Of a DNA stretch of 19,914 bases, positions 1-9,021 are shown piece after piece (the stretch's first letter is position 1; the number at the start of each line of letters is the position of its first letter). Location: contig JBCCFX010000052.1 of NCBI GenBank assembly GCA_039029515.1, positions 1 through 19,914 on the forward strand, read 5' to 3'. Below the pieces are notes generated by a model that ran no database searches, had not been told where the DNA came from, and saw only the letters and a program-made list of their open reading frames with translations. The position numbers and the translations under genes were made by a program. The stretch comes from JBCCFX01 sp039029515. Lineage in GTDB: Bacteria; Planctomycetota; Phycisphaerae; Phycisphaerales; SM1A02.

Positions 1-3000
1 CCCAGCGCATTCCACGATGTGGCCATCGACAACACCAGTGTCGGGTGCGGCTCGTTCATCTCGCGCAACGTGACATCAGCACGCTCGAGCACATCCTGCG
101 CCGTCGTCGCTGGTGTATCGCGCGACAACGCAAGCCATTGGTTCAACCATGACGGATCATTGTCGATCGCCGACGCAACAAGCGACCAGGCGCGTGACAC
201 TTCACCCGATGCAACCAGTGCGCTCACCCATGTGCGAACATGCAGTGGACGACGTTGCGACTCCGCCACCATCTGGGTTTCATACCGCGAGATCTGCGCT
301 CGCGCATCCAGCGGACGATCAAGTCGAAGGAGCAAACCCGCAATGAAGACATCGACAGACACCAGGTCCGCGACACGTCGACGGCGCCATTCCTGAGCTT
401 CAACCAGTGCTTCGGACCACCGTTCGCGATCGGCAAGCAACCGCGCGGCCCATTCACATGGCTCTGGCATCGCAGGGAATCGCGCCACGGCACGACGTGC
501 CACTGCAATCGCTTCATCCACGCGGCCCGCATCGGAATGCAGGAAGACGGTCAACTGCCATGCCGGCAGATACGTCGGGAATCGTTCTGTGAGCGCGACT
601 GCGTCGGCGAGGTTGTCCTGAGTTGGTACGTTTCGAGTGCCTTCGAACGGAACCCGTGCAAGCAACTCAAGAACTTCGAGCAGTGGCTCTTCAGGATCAA
701 GGACATCACGAAGCGTCCGCAGCGCCTGTTCGCGCTGCGTGACATCTGCGCCCAGTCCAACCATCGCAATGACAGTTCGCAGCGCGTTATTGTCGGCATC
801 ACGTTTCAAGCCAACCAATGCATGATCGCGCGCTTCGTCATATCGACCTGCACGCAATGCGGCAAATGCCATGGCGGCTCGAATTTCCGCCTGATCCGGC
901 GCGGCATCAAGCGCACGACGCAACGCCGGCTCGGCAAGATCGTCACGATGGTGACGCTGGTAATACAGACCCAATGCAGCTGAACGTTCGGCATCTGTGC
1001 CGGGCAGCGATTCGAGCAGTGTTGCACCGCGTTCAAGGCGACCCGTCAGTGCGTAGAAATCAGAAACAGCGCGAAGCACCATCGGATCTGCCGGAGCTTC
1101 ATTCTGAAGATCGGTGTACACCGATTCTGCCCGGTCGGTCTCGCCGGCGCGAACGCAGATGGATGCGAAAGCAAGGCGATCTGCAACGGTCGCGTTGTCA
1201 TCCATGAGTCGATCCGCGCGGTCCATCGCAAGGTCAAAATCACCCTGCGTCTGAAGCAACGCAAGTTCCATCGAGCGCAGGCGATCGTTGCCGCCGCGCA
1301 CGCTGGCCAGTTGATTCAGGTATTGCGCAGCGCGATCAAAATCGCCTTCACCCTGAAGGAGGCTGACGAGCCGCGCCGTGAGATCTGATCGTGCCGGATA
1401 CCTCGCCACCGCACGCTCAAGGTGTTCGATCGCACGTGTCGGTGATGGGTTGGATCCTCGCAGTGACGAGTCGGCCATCAGGAGGAGCGCATCTAGGGAA
1501 TCCGGCTGTGCCTCAAGCACGCCTGCGATGATCGTCAGTGCCCGCGCGAGTTCGACTTCTTCATCGCCTTTGAATCGGACGATGGCTCGCGCTTCGGCAA
1601 GCCGTACCGTCGGATCCTCGTCTCCGAGCAGGCCACGAAGCTGCACAATCGCCTTGTCAATCAGCTCCGTATCCTCCCACGACGTTGGCGCAGCAAGCAC
1701 GAGACGCGCGACGGAGACCGATCGCGGCTGTTCGTTGAGCAACAAGTGCAATGCAGATCGCGCGCTGGGATCATTGATGGCCACCAGATACGCCGCACGG
1801 CGTTGTGTGACATCGATGGACATGCGGTCGTCTTCATCGAGCGCCCGAATGTGCGATTCCATGATGTCGCGACCTTCGATCGGGTCGCCGAACGTGCGGT
1901 GCCAGCGTGCGTACGCGAAGATCGTGTTGACGTCCTTCGGATAGGCTGCGATCGCGCGATCAAGCAATGACTTCTGCTCGAGATCACGATCGTACTGGCG
2001 ACAGAGCTCTGCAACCCGCAGCAACGTCTGCGCGGGAACACCATCCTGCTCGATAATGTCAACGACAAGTGCTTCGAATTGTCGTTCCCGTCGTTCGAGC
2101 AGCAGTGCTTCGGCGTAGAGCGGAAGGATGTCAGGATGTTCCGGTGCCTGTGCGACTAGCGGCCTGAGCATGTCATGCAGCGTGACCTCGCGCCCACTCA
2201 TCTGTTCGGTGATCTGCGGTTCACCACCGGCTCGACGAAGCGCCAGGTGCGCTCGCGCAAACATGATGAACGGCTCCGCCTGATCGCGCGGTGCCGACTG
2301 CAGCAATTGGCGCGCGACCGCATACGCATCGTGCGCCCGGTTGGCCTGCAGTGCCTGGTCGATGTATGCGAACGCCGGCGCCATCCAGTGCGGGTCGTTT
2401 CGCAGTGCATTCCCGTACGAATCCATCGCACGATCGTGTTCACCCATCAAGGCAAAGGACTCGCCGCGAATGAAGAACAGGGTCGGATCGGCGGGTCGAG
2501 CCGCAATGGCGACGTCAATCGCATCGCGTACCGCAACGAAATTCGCCGGCGTCAGATCGAATCGAGCCAGCATGGCTTCGGCCCAGGTACCGTCAGCGCG
2601 TGACATCTCGCCTTCGGCTGCCTGCTGCACCATGGACTCCAGGATGGAGGTCGCGTCAAGCGGTTGATTGCGTGCGACCAGCAGGAGCGTGCGGAGTCGA
2701 AGTGCCTCATGACGCTCCGCCTTCGTGCCTTCGTCTGTGTCGGGCAGCGCCGCCCACGCTTCATCAATTCGGTTGGACTGCCACATGCGTTCGGCGTGCG
2801 TCAGTCGCACCCACACGCTGTCCGGCGCGCGGGTGATCGTCTGGTCGATCAGTTCCTGAGCCGCGTCACGCATGCCCAACTGGTCAAGCACCGTCAGCGC
2901 CGTGGCCAGCGTGTCACGCGATGTCGCACCGCGTCGAAGCATGTCCGGCACAAGATCCCGAGCCTCGTCCCAGCGACTATCGCGCATCAATGCCGTCGCG

Positions 3001-3701
3001 AGCAACACGGTAAATCGCGCATCACCTTCGTAGGCTTCGCTCCAGGTTTCGCACTTCTCAATGAGATCGCGACCGGAGTCACCGCGTGCCTGTGCGACCT
3101 GAAGTGCCATTTCGCGCCACGACATGACATCGGGCTCGAGCTCGATCAGCGTGTCAATATAGGTCTCGGCGTCCTGAAACTCGGAGTCAAACATGGCGAC
3201 CGAAGCCTTGATCGACAGCGCTTCGACCGCGTTCGGATTATCCGCGAGAAGCACGTCAGCGGTCGTATCTGCTTCGTGCGTCAGACCGGCGCTCGCATAC
3301 AGGCCAAGGAGCCGCTCACATGTCTGTCGGTGCAGGGCGTCGCGTTCAGGATGGCCGGAATTCTGATCAAGCAGACGAAGCGCATGCTGGTTGTAGTGGA
3401 TTGCTTCGCGAATGTGACCGCCGCCGGGCAGCGGCAATTGCGCTCGCGCATCGGCAAAGGCCATCGTGACCTCGATGTCGTCCTTATCGAACTGCACAAC
3501 GTAAGGCAGCGCATCGCCTTCGAGCGCGATGGCGTAACGACCATCGTAGTACGCCGCGAGGCCGCGCTGTCGAGCTTCAGTCAGCAGGCGTGACTTCTGG
3601 GCATTCTTGACGACATTGAACGTCACGCCACTCACCGTCGCGATCGCAATGAGAGCTCCGAGCAGCATGAGTCGGCGGCGGCCGCGCTTCGTCAGCACCA
3701 T
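1..3701 (-). CDS. PrsT-like giant TPR protein, partial (C-terminus beyond window)
   Basis: The minus-strand frame stays open from the ATG at 3701 to base 1, giving at least 1233 residues with no stop, so the C-terminus is missing. An Arg/Lys-rich start (KRGRRR) is followed by a hydrophobic helix at about residues 11-29. There is no lipobox cysteine, so it looks membrane-anchored with an exported body rather than a lipoprotein. The rest is helical repeats of TPR type, for example near residues 145-175, 405-437 and 900-970, with the alternating small/aromatic pattern and 'A..P' ends typical of TPRs. Exosortase/EPS loci often carry a TPR protein (PrsT, usually shorter and a lipoprotein); I infer a scaffolding or secretion role in exopolysaccharide export. 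It is the seventh gene of the operon. A GGAAGGG ribosome site sits 7 bases before the start, and the sugar transferase stop is 3 bases upstream, so translation is probably coupled. Confidence 0.85.
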   Translation of the reverse strand, partial: MVLTKRGRRRLMLLGALIAIATVSGVTFNVVKNAQKSRLLTEARQRGLAAYYDGRYAIALEGDALPYVVQFDKDDIEVTMAFADARAQLPLPGGGHIREAIHYNQHALRLLDQNSGHPERDALHRQTCERLLGLYASAGLTHEADTTADVLLADNPNAVEALSIKASVAMFDSEFQDAETYIDTLIELEPDVMSWREMALQVAQARGDSGRDLIEKCETWSEAYEGDARFTVLLATALMRDSRWDEARDLVPDMLRRGATSRDTLATALTVLDQLGMRDAAQELIDQTITRAPDSVWVRLTHAERMWQSNRIDEAWAALPDTDEGTKAERHEALRLRTLLLVARNQPLDATSILESMVQQAAEGEMSRADGTWAEAMLARFDLTPANFVAVRDAIDVAIAARPADPTLFFIRGESFALMGEHDRAMDSYGNALRNDPHWMAPAFAYIDQALQANRAHDAYAVARQLLQSAPRDQAEPFIMFARAHLALRRAGGEPQITEQMSGREVTLHDMLRPLVAQAPEHPDILPLYAEALLLERRERQFEALVVDIIEQDGVPAQTLLRVAELCRQYDRDLEQKSLLDRAIAAYPKDVNTIFAYARWHRTFGDPIEGRDIMESHIRALDEDDRMSIDVTQRRAAYLVAINDPSARSALHLLLNEQPRSVSVARLVLAAPTSWEDTELIDKAIVQLRGLLGDEDPTVRLAEARAIVRFKGDEEVELARALTIIAGVLEAQPDSLDALLLMADSSLRGSNPSPTRAIEHLERAVARYPARSDLTARLVSLLQGEGDFDRAAQYLNQLASVRGGNDRLRSMELALLQTQGDFDLAMDRADRLMDDNATVADRLAFASICVRAGETDRAESVYTDLQNEAPADPMVLRAVSDFYALTGRLERGATLLESLPGTDAERSAALGLYYQRHHRDDLAEPALRRALDAAPDQAEIRAAMAFAALRAGRYDEARDHALVGLKRDADNNALRTVIAMVGLGADVTQREQALRTLRDVLDPEEPLLEVLELLARVPFEGTRNVPTQDNLADAVALTERFPTYLPAWQLTVFLHSDAGRVDEAIAVARRAVARFPAMPEPCEWAARLLADRERWSEALVEAQEWRRRRVADLVSVDVFIAGLLLRLDRPLDARAQISRYETQMVAESQRRPLHVRTWVSALVASGEVSRAWSLVASAIDNDPSWLNQWLALSRDTPATTAQDVLERADVTLREMNEPHPTLVLSMATSWNAL

Positions 3702-3704
3702 GGT

Positions 3705-5150
3705 TCAACCCTTCCCCAGCAACAGCATCCGTGCGGTTCGCACGAGAATCTTGATATCCAGCCAGAACGTTGCACGCTGCACGTATTCGATGTCGTAGCG
3801 AATCCATTCCTGAAAGTCTTCGCCCGGTTCGCGGGTGCGCATCAACTGCCACAGGCCGGTGATACCCGGACGCACGCTCAATCGAAGATCACGCCACGCA
3901 GGGCAGAACTGATTCTCGTCTTCCGGACTTGGTCGCGGGCCGACGAGGCTCATCTGACCGCGCACCACATTGAAGAGCTGCGGAAGTTCATCCAAGCTCG
4001 TGCGTCGCAGAAAGCGGCCTATGCGCGTCACACGCGGGTCGTCCTGAATGAAGACCTGCGGACCATCGCACACGTTGTATGCGTCCAGTTCACGCGCCAT
4101 GCGTTCGGCGTCCTGATGCATCGTGCGGAACTTCAAACAAGGAAACGACCGGTTGTGACGACCGCGCCGGCGATGCGCGAACGTCACCGGTCGGCCATCT
4201 TCGAGCATGATCAGGAGCGCGATGATCGCGAGGACTGGCCAGATCAGCGCCAACATCGCCAGACTGGCGCACAGATCGAATGCGCGCTTGGCGAATTCGT
4301 ATCCGGCAGCACGGCGCGGCGGCGCGGGCATCACGTCAGGATTCGGCGACATGTATTCGACCGCAGAGATATCACGAACCGCAATCGTCGATTCCTGTTC
4401 CGCGTCCTGTCGATCAGGCAACAGCAACGGACCAACGAGGCAGGCACGATCGGTCGGCAGACTGCCGCGGCCCGCCCAGATGGGACCGACAAGCACCCGC
4501 GGCTGATTCGGTGAATCATCGCGTGACACCCAGACATCAGGCTCGAGTTCACGAAGACCATCGATGACCTGATCCGGATTGGACCAGCGAGCAACAAGAT
4601 CTTCGAGCAGTTGATGTTCATCCGAAGCATCATTCCGCGCGAAGCCCCGACCGAGCACTTTGCCATGATCGACGCGCGCCCATGGCACCGAGCGACGAAT
4701 GCGCCGCCAGCCTTCGCGCCGGTTCGGACTACTCATCCACATCGAGGCGAGTCGCCGCTTGGAAGTCAGGATGATGTGGCCGCCAAGCAAGCGTCGATGA
4801 CCGTATCGTCGTTCAACGCGGAGGACGTTGCCATCGTCGTCCGTCACCACGTGTTCGGAGTAACCATCATCATCGTGGTCGATGAGGCGGAGTCGCGTGA
4901 CGAGCGCATCGTGCCAGCGCAGATGCTCTGCGATCGGAGCGAGGTCGAACAGCACCAGTTGGCCTGCGGGGACCAACAGGAACAGTTCAGCGGAGCGCTG
5001 CAGCGGCTGACGTTCGCCTCGCCGGATGCATTGCACACCGCGCGCACGCCAGTACGCATCGTGCAGTTCTGTCGCGGACAGACCCCACACGCGCGGTGCG
5101 GTTCCCGGGATCGGGACCGTTCGCGACCTGGCTTCGACCGTCTGGATCAT
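3705..5150 (-). CDS. Polyprenyl-phosphate sugar transferase with unusual N-terminal domain
   Basis: This 481-residue protein should start exopolysaccharide synthesis by moving a sugar-1-phosphate onto undecaprenyl phosphate at the inner membrane. The C-terminal half (about 285-481) is a clear bacterial sugar transferase domain: membrane helix at about 292-317, KFRTM at 340-344, the catalytic Asp-Glu pair in DELPQ (387-391), GPRP (404-407) and RPGITGLWQ (427-435). The N-terminal half is atypical. It lacks the four membrane helices of WcaJ/CpsE-type enzymes. Residues about 55-140 resemble the core of NDP-sugar nucleotidyltransferases (a 'VVTDDDGNVLRVERR' strand pattern) without their GGxGTR signature. 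Residues about 206-246 read like short left-handed beta-helix turns. The start overlaps the upstream stop as ATGA, with an AAGG ribosome site. The sugar used cannot be read from sequence. Confidence 0.93.
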   Translation of the reverse strand: MIQTVEARSRTVPIPGTAPRVWGLSATELHDAYWRARGVQCIRRGERQPLQRSAELFLLVPAGQLVLFDLAPIAEHLRWHDALVTRLRLIDHDDDGYSEHVVTDDDGNVLRVERRYGHRRLLGGHIILTSKRRLASMWMSSPNRREGWRRIRRSVPWARVDHGKVLGRGFARNDASDEHQLLEDLVARWSNPDQVIDGLRELEPDVWVSRDDSPNQPRVLVGPIWAGRGSLPTDRACLVGPLLLPDRQDAEQESTIAVRDISAVEYMSPNPDVMPAPPRRAAGYEFAKRAFDLCASLAMLALIWPVLAIIALLIMLEDGRPVTFAHRRRGRHNRSFPCLKFRTMHQDAERMARELDAYNVCDGPQVFIQDDPRVTRIGRFLRRTSLDELPQLFNVVRGQMSLVGPRPSPEDENQFCPAWRDLRLSVRPGITGLWQLMRTREPGEDFQEWIRYDIEYVQRATFWLDIKILVRTARMLLLGKG

Positions 5151-7444
5151 GACGCCTTCGGCAATGAGTGATCATCGGTGGTCTGACGCGTCTTCGCGGA
5201 CGTCTCCATGGCAGACAGCAGTGCATTGCGCTCATTCGGTGACACACGGATGATCGATGACTCATCGAGTTCACCCGCGGGGTCATGAGCACGCTCTTCG
5301 GCCGCCAGCAACGATGCTTCGGAGACATACCGCACGACATCGCCGCGTTGAGCGCAGTTCAGGATGACACCCAAGCAGGTTGCACCGACGGACTCGAGCC
5401 GACTGACGCATTCATCCAATCGAGATCGCGAACGACCACGACGAACAGAGAACACCACGCCGTCGGCGGATGCCGTCACCGGCATACTTTCGAGGCTGCC
5501 GAGCAGCGGGCCGGTATCGACGATGATGACTTCGTAACGGTCACGAAGCTGATCGAAGATGTCGGTGAGATGCGCGCGACGCAGTGATTCCGGGCCGACG
5601 TTCGGATCGACACCCACCGGAAGGGCATCAAGATGCTCCACCGGCAGCGAACAGATTCGACCATCGATCGTGTGTGCTGACACGGACTCGCGCACGCCGG
5701 CTTCACCGACGAGACCAAGCTGCCGCGTGAGGCTTCGACCGACGAGGTCGCAGTCGACGAGACACGTGCGATGACCGGCGGCTGCATACGACCAGCCGAG
5801 CGCCATACAGATGCTCGTCTTGCCATCGCCCTGGAACGGGCTGGAAACCGCGATCACAAAGCCATCGTTGTCGTGACGTCGCGTCGCTTCGATCTGGTTT
5901 CGAATCTGGTGCACACAGTGCGATGCCAGTTCGCTCGACTCCGGATCGGTGATGCTCTCGCCGAGGTCCGGCAGCACGCCGAGGCACTTCATCGAAGCAC
6001 TGCCCGATGCACGAAGCTGGCGTGCGCCAAACGTGCGACGATCAATCGTGCCAACCAGATAGAACAGCGAGAAGCTGATGATGAAACCGCCCATGAATCC
6101 GGCGGCAGCACGCTTCTTTCGGCTGTCCTTGAACGGACCGTGCGGCTTGAAGCCGCGCTGTGCGACCATCACCACGTTTGTGATGTTGTCACGCTCGGTC
6201 TCAAGGTTCTGGATTCGACTGCGCGTGCGTTCAAGTTCGCCCTGAATGCGTTCACGTTCGAATCGGTTGTTCTCGAGCGTCTGCATGTCTGCGAGCATCT
6301 GCTGCAGCTCGTCACGCAGCTCATTCGCGCTAACGCGCAGGCCATCGATTTCTTCCTGAAGACGTTCAGGTGTCTGACCTTCGTAGTAGGCCGCCATGCC
6401 ATCGGGCAGCGAGACACCGCCCGTGCGACGCCATTGGTCAAGTACGGTGAAGTAGTGCGCTTCAAACACGGCACGAGCATCGTTGGCTCGCTGCTCCGCG
6501 ATGCGATACTGCGCAGAACCCTCTCGGTATCGACGGCGAATGATCTCAAACTCCGTCTGCTCCTGGTCGCGTGCCACGCGCAATTCCGCGAGGCGAGCAT
6601 CAAACTGCTCGAGCGTCGGCAGTGGCGGCGGCGGCAGTTCGGCCGCAGGGTCGGTGACGGTGGCCTCTTCAAGCCGCTTGGCGATCAATTGCGTGGCGCG
6701 GATCTGCCCTTCGAGTGCCGTCAGCATCTCGATCTTCTCACGGTGAATGGCCGCGAGATCGTTGGTGCCGTGCCGTGCGGTGATGCGCTGCATGTCTTCG
6801 CGGGCAAGACGGAGATCGCGATCGTGCTTCGCGGCCAGTTCGTGCAGGCGCTGCAAGCGGTCCGTCAGGTCAGCGCCGCCCTGATCGCCGTAGATGTCGT
6901 AGTAGGCATCGAGCACGGCGTTGGTCGCGATCTGCGCGGTTTCCGGATCGCCGGCTTCGTAGGCAATCGCAATCAGGTCACTGTTGCGACTGGAGTCGAT
7001 AATGAGACCATGCTCAAGTCGTTCCACAGCGCCAGCCGCGGACGTCCAGGAGAAGCGCTTCAACGATTCATCACGGAGTGCTTCTTCGAGCACGCGACGA
7101 GAGCGGATCAGCTCCATCTGCGTGATCTTGAACTTGCCGGGATTACGTTCAACGTGTTCCGGCAGCGCCGTCATGATGACATCGCGGTTGGTGATGACCT
7201 GCACGTTGGCAACGCTGCGGTACAGCGGCTCGGTTGAGCGCCAGCCAAGCAGCAGCAGCACCAGAGCGAGTCCACCGCCAAGGATGAACATGTAGCGCCA
7301 CCGACCGCGAAGTCGGTCGTCAATGAGTGAAACCAGCGACTCGCCTGTTGGATCCTGCCGGGCTTCCGGCTCATCCAGTCGCAATGCTCCGAGGAGCTGT
7401 TGCTGATACAGGGCGAGTTCCTGTGATGAAGGCTTACGGGTCAT
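5147..7444 (-). CDS. Wzz chain-length determinant fused to BY-kinase-like ATPase
   Basis: This 765-residue inner-membrane protein has the layout of Wzc-type polysaccharide co-polymerases, which control chain length and export. It shows a cytoplasmic N-terminus, a membrane helix at about 51-68, a long periplasmic region rich in coiled coil (about 180-440), a second helix at about 447-468, and a C-terminal P-loop domain. The nucleotide site has a Walker A of GDGKTS (539-544), a Walker A' of 'CLVDCDL' and a Walker B of 'VIIVDTG', as in bacterial tyrosine kinases. The usual C-terminal tyrosine cluster is absent: only one tyrosine (in VVRYVS) follows Walker B and the tail is Ser/Thr/Glu-rich. It may therefore bind ATP without the normal autophosphorylation control. 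Both ends are ATGA overlaps with neighbours, and a GGAG ribosome site lies 4 bases before the start. Confidence 0.92.
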   Translation of the reverse strand: MTRKPSSQELALYQQQLLGALRLDEPEARQDPTGESLVSLIDDRLRGRWRYMFILGGGLALVLLLLGWRSTEPLYRSVANVQVITNRDVIMTALPEHVERNPGKFKITQMELIRSRRVLEEALRDESLKRFSWTSAAGAVERLEHGLIIDSSRNSDLIAIAYEAGDPETAQIATNAVLDAYYDIYGDQGGADLTDRLQRLHELAAKHDRDLRLAREDMQRITARHGTNDLAAIHREKIEMLTALEGQIRATQLIAKRLEEATVTDPAAELPPPPLPTLEQFDARLAELRVARDQEQTEFEIIRRRYREGSAQYRIAEQRANDARAVFEAHYFTVLDQWRRTGGVSLPDGMAAYYEGQTPERLQEEIDGLRVSANELRDELQQMLADMQTLENNRFERERIQGELERTRSRIQNLETERDNITNVVMVAQRGFKPHGPFKDSRKKRAAAGFMGGFIISFSLFYLVGTIDRRTFGARQLRASGSASMKCLGVLPDLGESITDPESSELASHCVHQIRNQIEATRRHDNDGFVIAVSSPFQGDGKTSICMALGWSYAAAGHRTCLVDCDLVGRSLTRQLGLVGEAGVRESVSAHTIDGRICSLPVEHLDALPVGVDPNVGPESLRRAHLTDIFDQLRDRYEVIIVDTGPLLGSLESMPVTASADGVVFSVRRGRSRSRLDECVSRLESVGATCLGVILNCAQRGDVVRYVSEASLLAAEERAHDPAGELDESSIIRVSPNERNALLSAMETSAKTRQTTDDHSLPKAS

Positions 7445-8148
7445 CGTTCTCCATCTCCTGCACGAAGCGCATCAAACAGGCCGTTCATCCCTGCGAGGAC
7501 CTCTTCTGCTGCCGACCGCGCATCCTCCAGCGGAATGCTGGAGCTGGTCAGCACCTGAAGCTGTGCCACGCCCTGAATCGAGACGGCCAGCCGCTCAGAC
7601 TGTCTGTTGATATCGTCGATATCCCGCGACGACGTGCCGTCGGGAAGGATGAACGCACTGAAGATCCGGATTCTTTCCTCGCGCCGATCATCGCGCATCC
7701 GTCGAAATTCATACAACCGGACCGGCAACGTCCGACCTTTGACGGTGAGTGTCAGATCGGTCTCGCCTGCGGGTGTGTCGCGCAACCAGCCGGACGTCGG
7801 ATAACACACCGGCGGATAGTGCCCGATCATGTCGCGCGCGTCGCCGCAATGCACACACAGCACATGCACGGAGGGTCGTCCGAGCGCGCGGTAGGTCCGA
7901 CTCAGCGTTGCATTGGGACGAAGCAGCTCCTGGGCTTCAACCGCAATCGTCTGGTCCTCACCGATCCATGAGCCGATCAGCAGGGGCACATCCGCGAACG
8001 CACGACGCACCGTCACCTGGCGTGCCACAGCACGGTCATCCACGACCGCCCGGTTGGGCAGCTTCCAAGCAAGTGATGGCAGCAGCGCCAGCGTGATCCA
8101 CGGGGCGATAAAGCCAATGCGTCGAAGACTGGTGGGCATTCGGCTCAT
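7441..8148 (-). CDS. Exosortase-associated EpsI-family protein
   Basis: I place the start at the ATG at 8148, which overlaps the exosortase stop as ATGA; this gives 235 residues and removes an implausible upstream extension. A hydrophobic segment at about 11-28 anchors or exports the protein. The diagnostic stretch is at residues 102-121: 'DARDMIGHYPPVC' followed by 'YPTSGW', matching the HSP..C.PGSGW pattern of EpsI/DUF3485 proteins, with C115 as the conserved cysteine. EpsI proteins sit beside or are fused to exosortases and are linked to exopolysaccharide formation; their biochemical role is not settled. A CxxC pair (C98, C101) lies just before this motif, which I do not recall as a family feature. 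A second ATG three codons downstream is an alternative start. The stop overlaps the Wzz/BY-kinase start by ATGA. Confidence 0.85.
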   Translation of the reverse strand: MSRMPTSLRRIGFIAPWITLALLPSLAWKLPNRAVVDDRAVARQVTVRRAFADVPLLIGSWIGEDQTIAVEAQELLRPNATLSRTYRALGRPSVHVLCVHCGDARDMIGHYPPVCYPTSGWLRDTPAGETDLTLTVKGRTLPVRLYEFRRMRDDRREERIRIFSAFILPDGTSSRDIDDINRQSERLAVSIQGVAQLQVLTSSSIPLEDARSAAEEVLAGMNGLFDALRAGDGER

Positions 8149-9020
8149 GTCTGGCTCGCCAATCGGAAGGTCGTGACGGGAAACTCCAGCCACCTGATCG
8201 TTCGAAGGATGACCGCGAGCATGAACAGCGCAATGGGCAGCATCACCCAACCCGCGATGTCATGGAAGGACTGCGCGAAGTCGACGTCGCCGTAGCCGTA
8301 CATCAGGCTTGTCGGCACGAGGCGAATCACGTTGCACAGCATCGCGACACATGGACTGAGGACGAGCAGCGCGATCCGCGTTCCGGTCCGCAGCGGTGTG
8401 CCGAACGCGAACGCGTACACCACAAGCGTCAGCGCAAAAACCATGCGCATGCCGTTGCATGCTTCACCGACGGCGACCTGTTCGCCATTGATGACCAGGA
8501 CATTGCCGCTTCGCACTGCTGACACGCCGAAGAACTCAAGCATGTTGTGTGTCACACCAGTGGCGATCTGTTGCAATGGGAGCGCAATGCGGTGTCGAAT
8601 CTCGCCGGGCACGGGCAGCATGAAAATCAGCACGACGAAGACCGGGCCGAATCGGTGTAATGGTGCGCTGCCTGTCATGGACAAGAGCGCGCCGATGACA
8701 GTCATGACCGCCCCACCGTGCCACGCGATCTGTGCGCCGCTGCGGAATCCCCACCAACTGATGGCCCATCCCACGAGCACGACCAAAGGTCCGAGAATGC
8801 TCGGTTGGACCATCAACGACTTTAGACGCGAACGGCGCAACCATGTGAGATACAGCGCCACCAATGGCGCGAGGAAGATGTGCGACTGTTCCTGATCGTT
8901 CTGACCAATCGTGATGATGTCCATCAACGGCTGACGCTGCATATACGCAGCAAGACCCACGAGGCCGCTCAGCAGCACGTAGTCCAATGGTCGCCAGGCT
9001 CGTCCAAGTCGACGGCGCAC
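8145..9020 (-). CDS. Exosortase (transmembrane transpeptidase of the PEP-CTERM type)
   Basis: This polytopic inner-membrane protein of 291 residues has about eight hydrophobic helices and the exosortase catalytic triad: Cys188 in VGEACNGMR, Arg233 in CNVIRLVP and His253 in FHDIAGW. Family members cut C-terminal sorting signals and attach the protein to the cell envelope. The usual ACSG is ACNG here, and the subfamily is uncertain. I chose the GTG at 9020 because a strong GGAGGGG site sits 7 bases upstream and the preceding gene stops one base before it; an upstream TTG at 9098 would overlap that gene by 77 bases and has no such support. No PEP-CTERM-like tail (short motif, membrane helix, basic end) is seen on any protein here, so its substrates are encoded elsewhere. 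EpsI follows by an ATGA overlap. Confidence 0.95.
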   Translation of the reverse strand: MRRRLGRAWRPLDYVLLSGLVGLAAYMQRQPLMDIITIGQNDQEQSHIFLAPLVALYLTWLRRSRLKSLMVQPSILGPLVVLVGWAISWWGFRSGAQIAWHGGAVMTVIGALLSMTGSAPLHRFGPVFVVLIFMLPVPGEIRHRIALPLQQIATGVTHNMLEFFGVSAVRSGNVLVINGEQVAVGEACNGMRMVFALTLVVYAFAFGTPLRTGTRIALLVLSPCVAMLCNVIRLVPTSLMYGYGDVDFAQSFHDIAGWVMLPIALFMLAVILRTIRWLEFPVTTFRLASQT

Positions 9021-9021
9021 G

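Noticed and set aside
5771..7237. A 488-codon open frame on the plus strand opposite the Wzz/BY-kinase gene.
   Set aside because: It is antisense to a protein with clear domains, its translation has no recognisable domain order, and such long antisense frames are expected from the codon bias of GC-rich genes. The same applies to long frames opposite the TPR gene (240-983, 2664-3593), the large membrane protein (15342-16418) and the peptidase/zinc-ribbon region (12574-13503).
8149..8250. A 34-residue N-terminal extension of the EpsI-like protein.
   Set aside because: It lies within the exosortase coding region and is not hydrophobic or family-like; the ATG at 8148 makes an ATGA overlap like other junctions in the operon.
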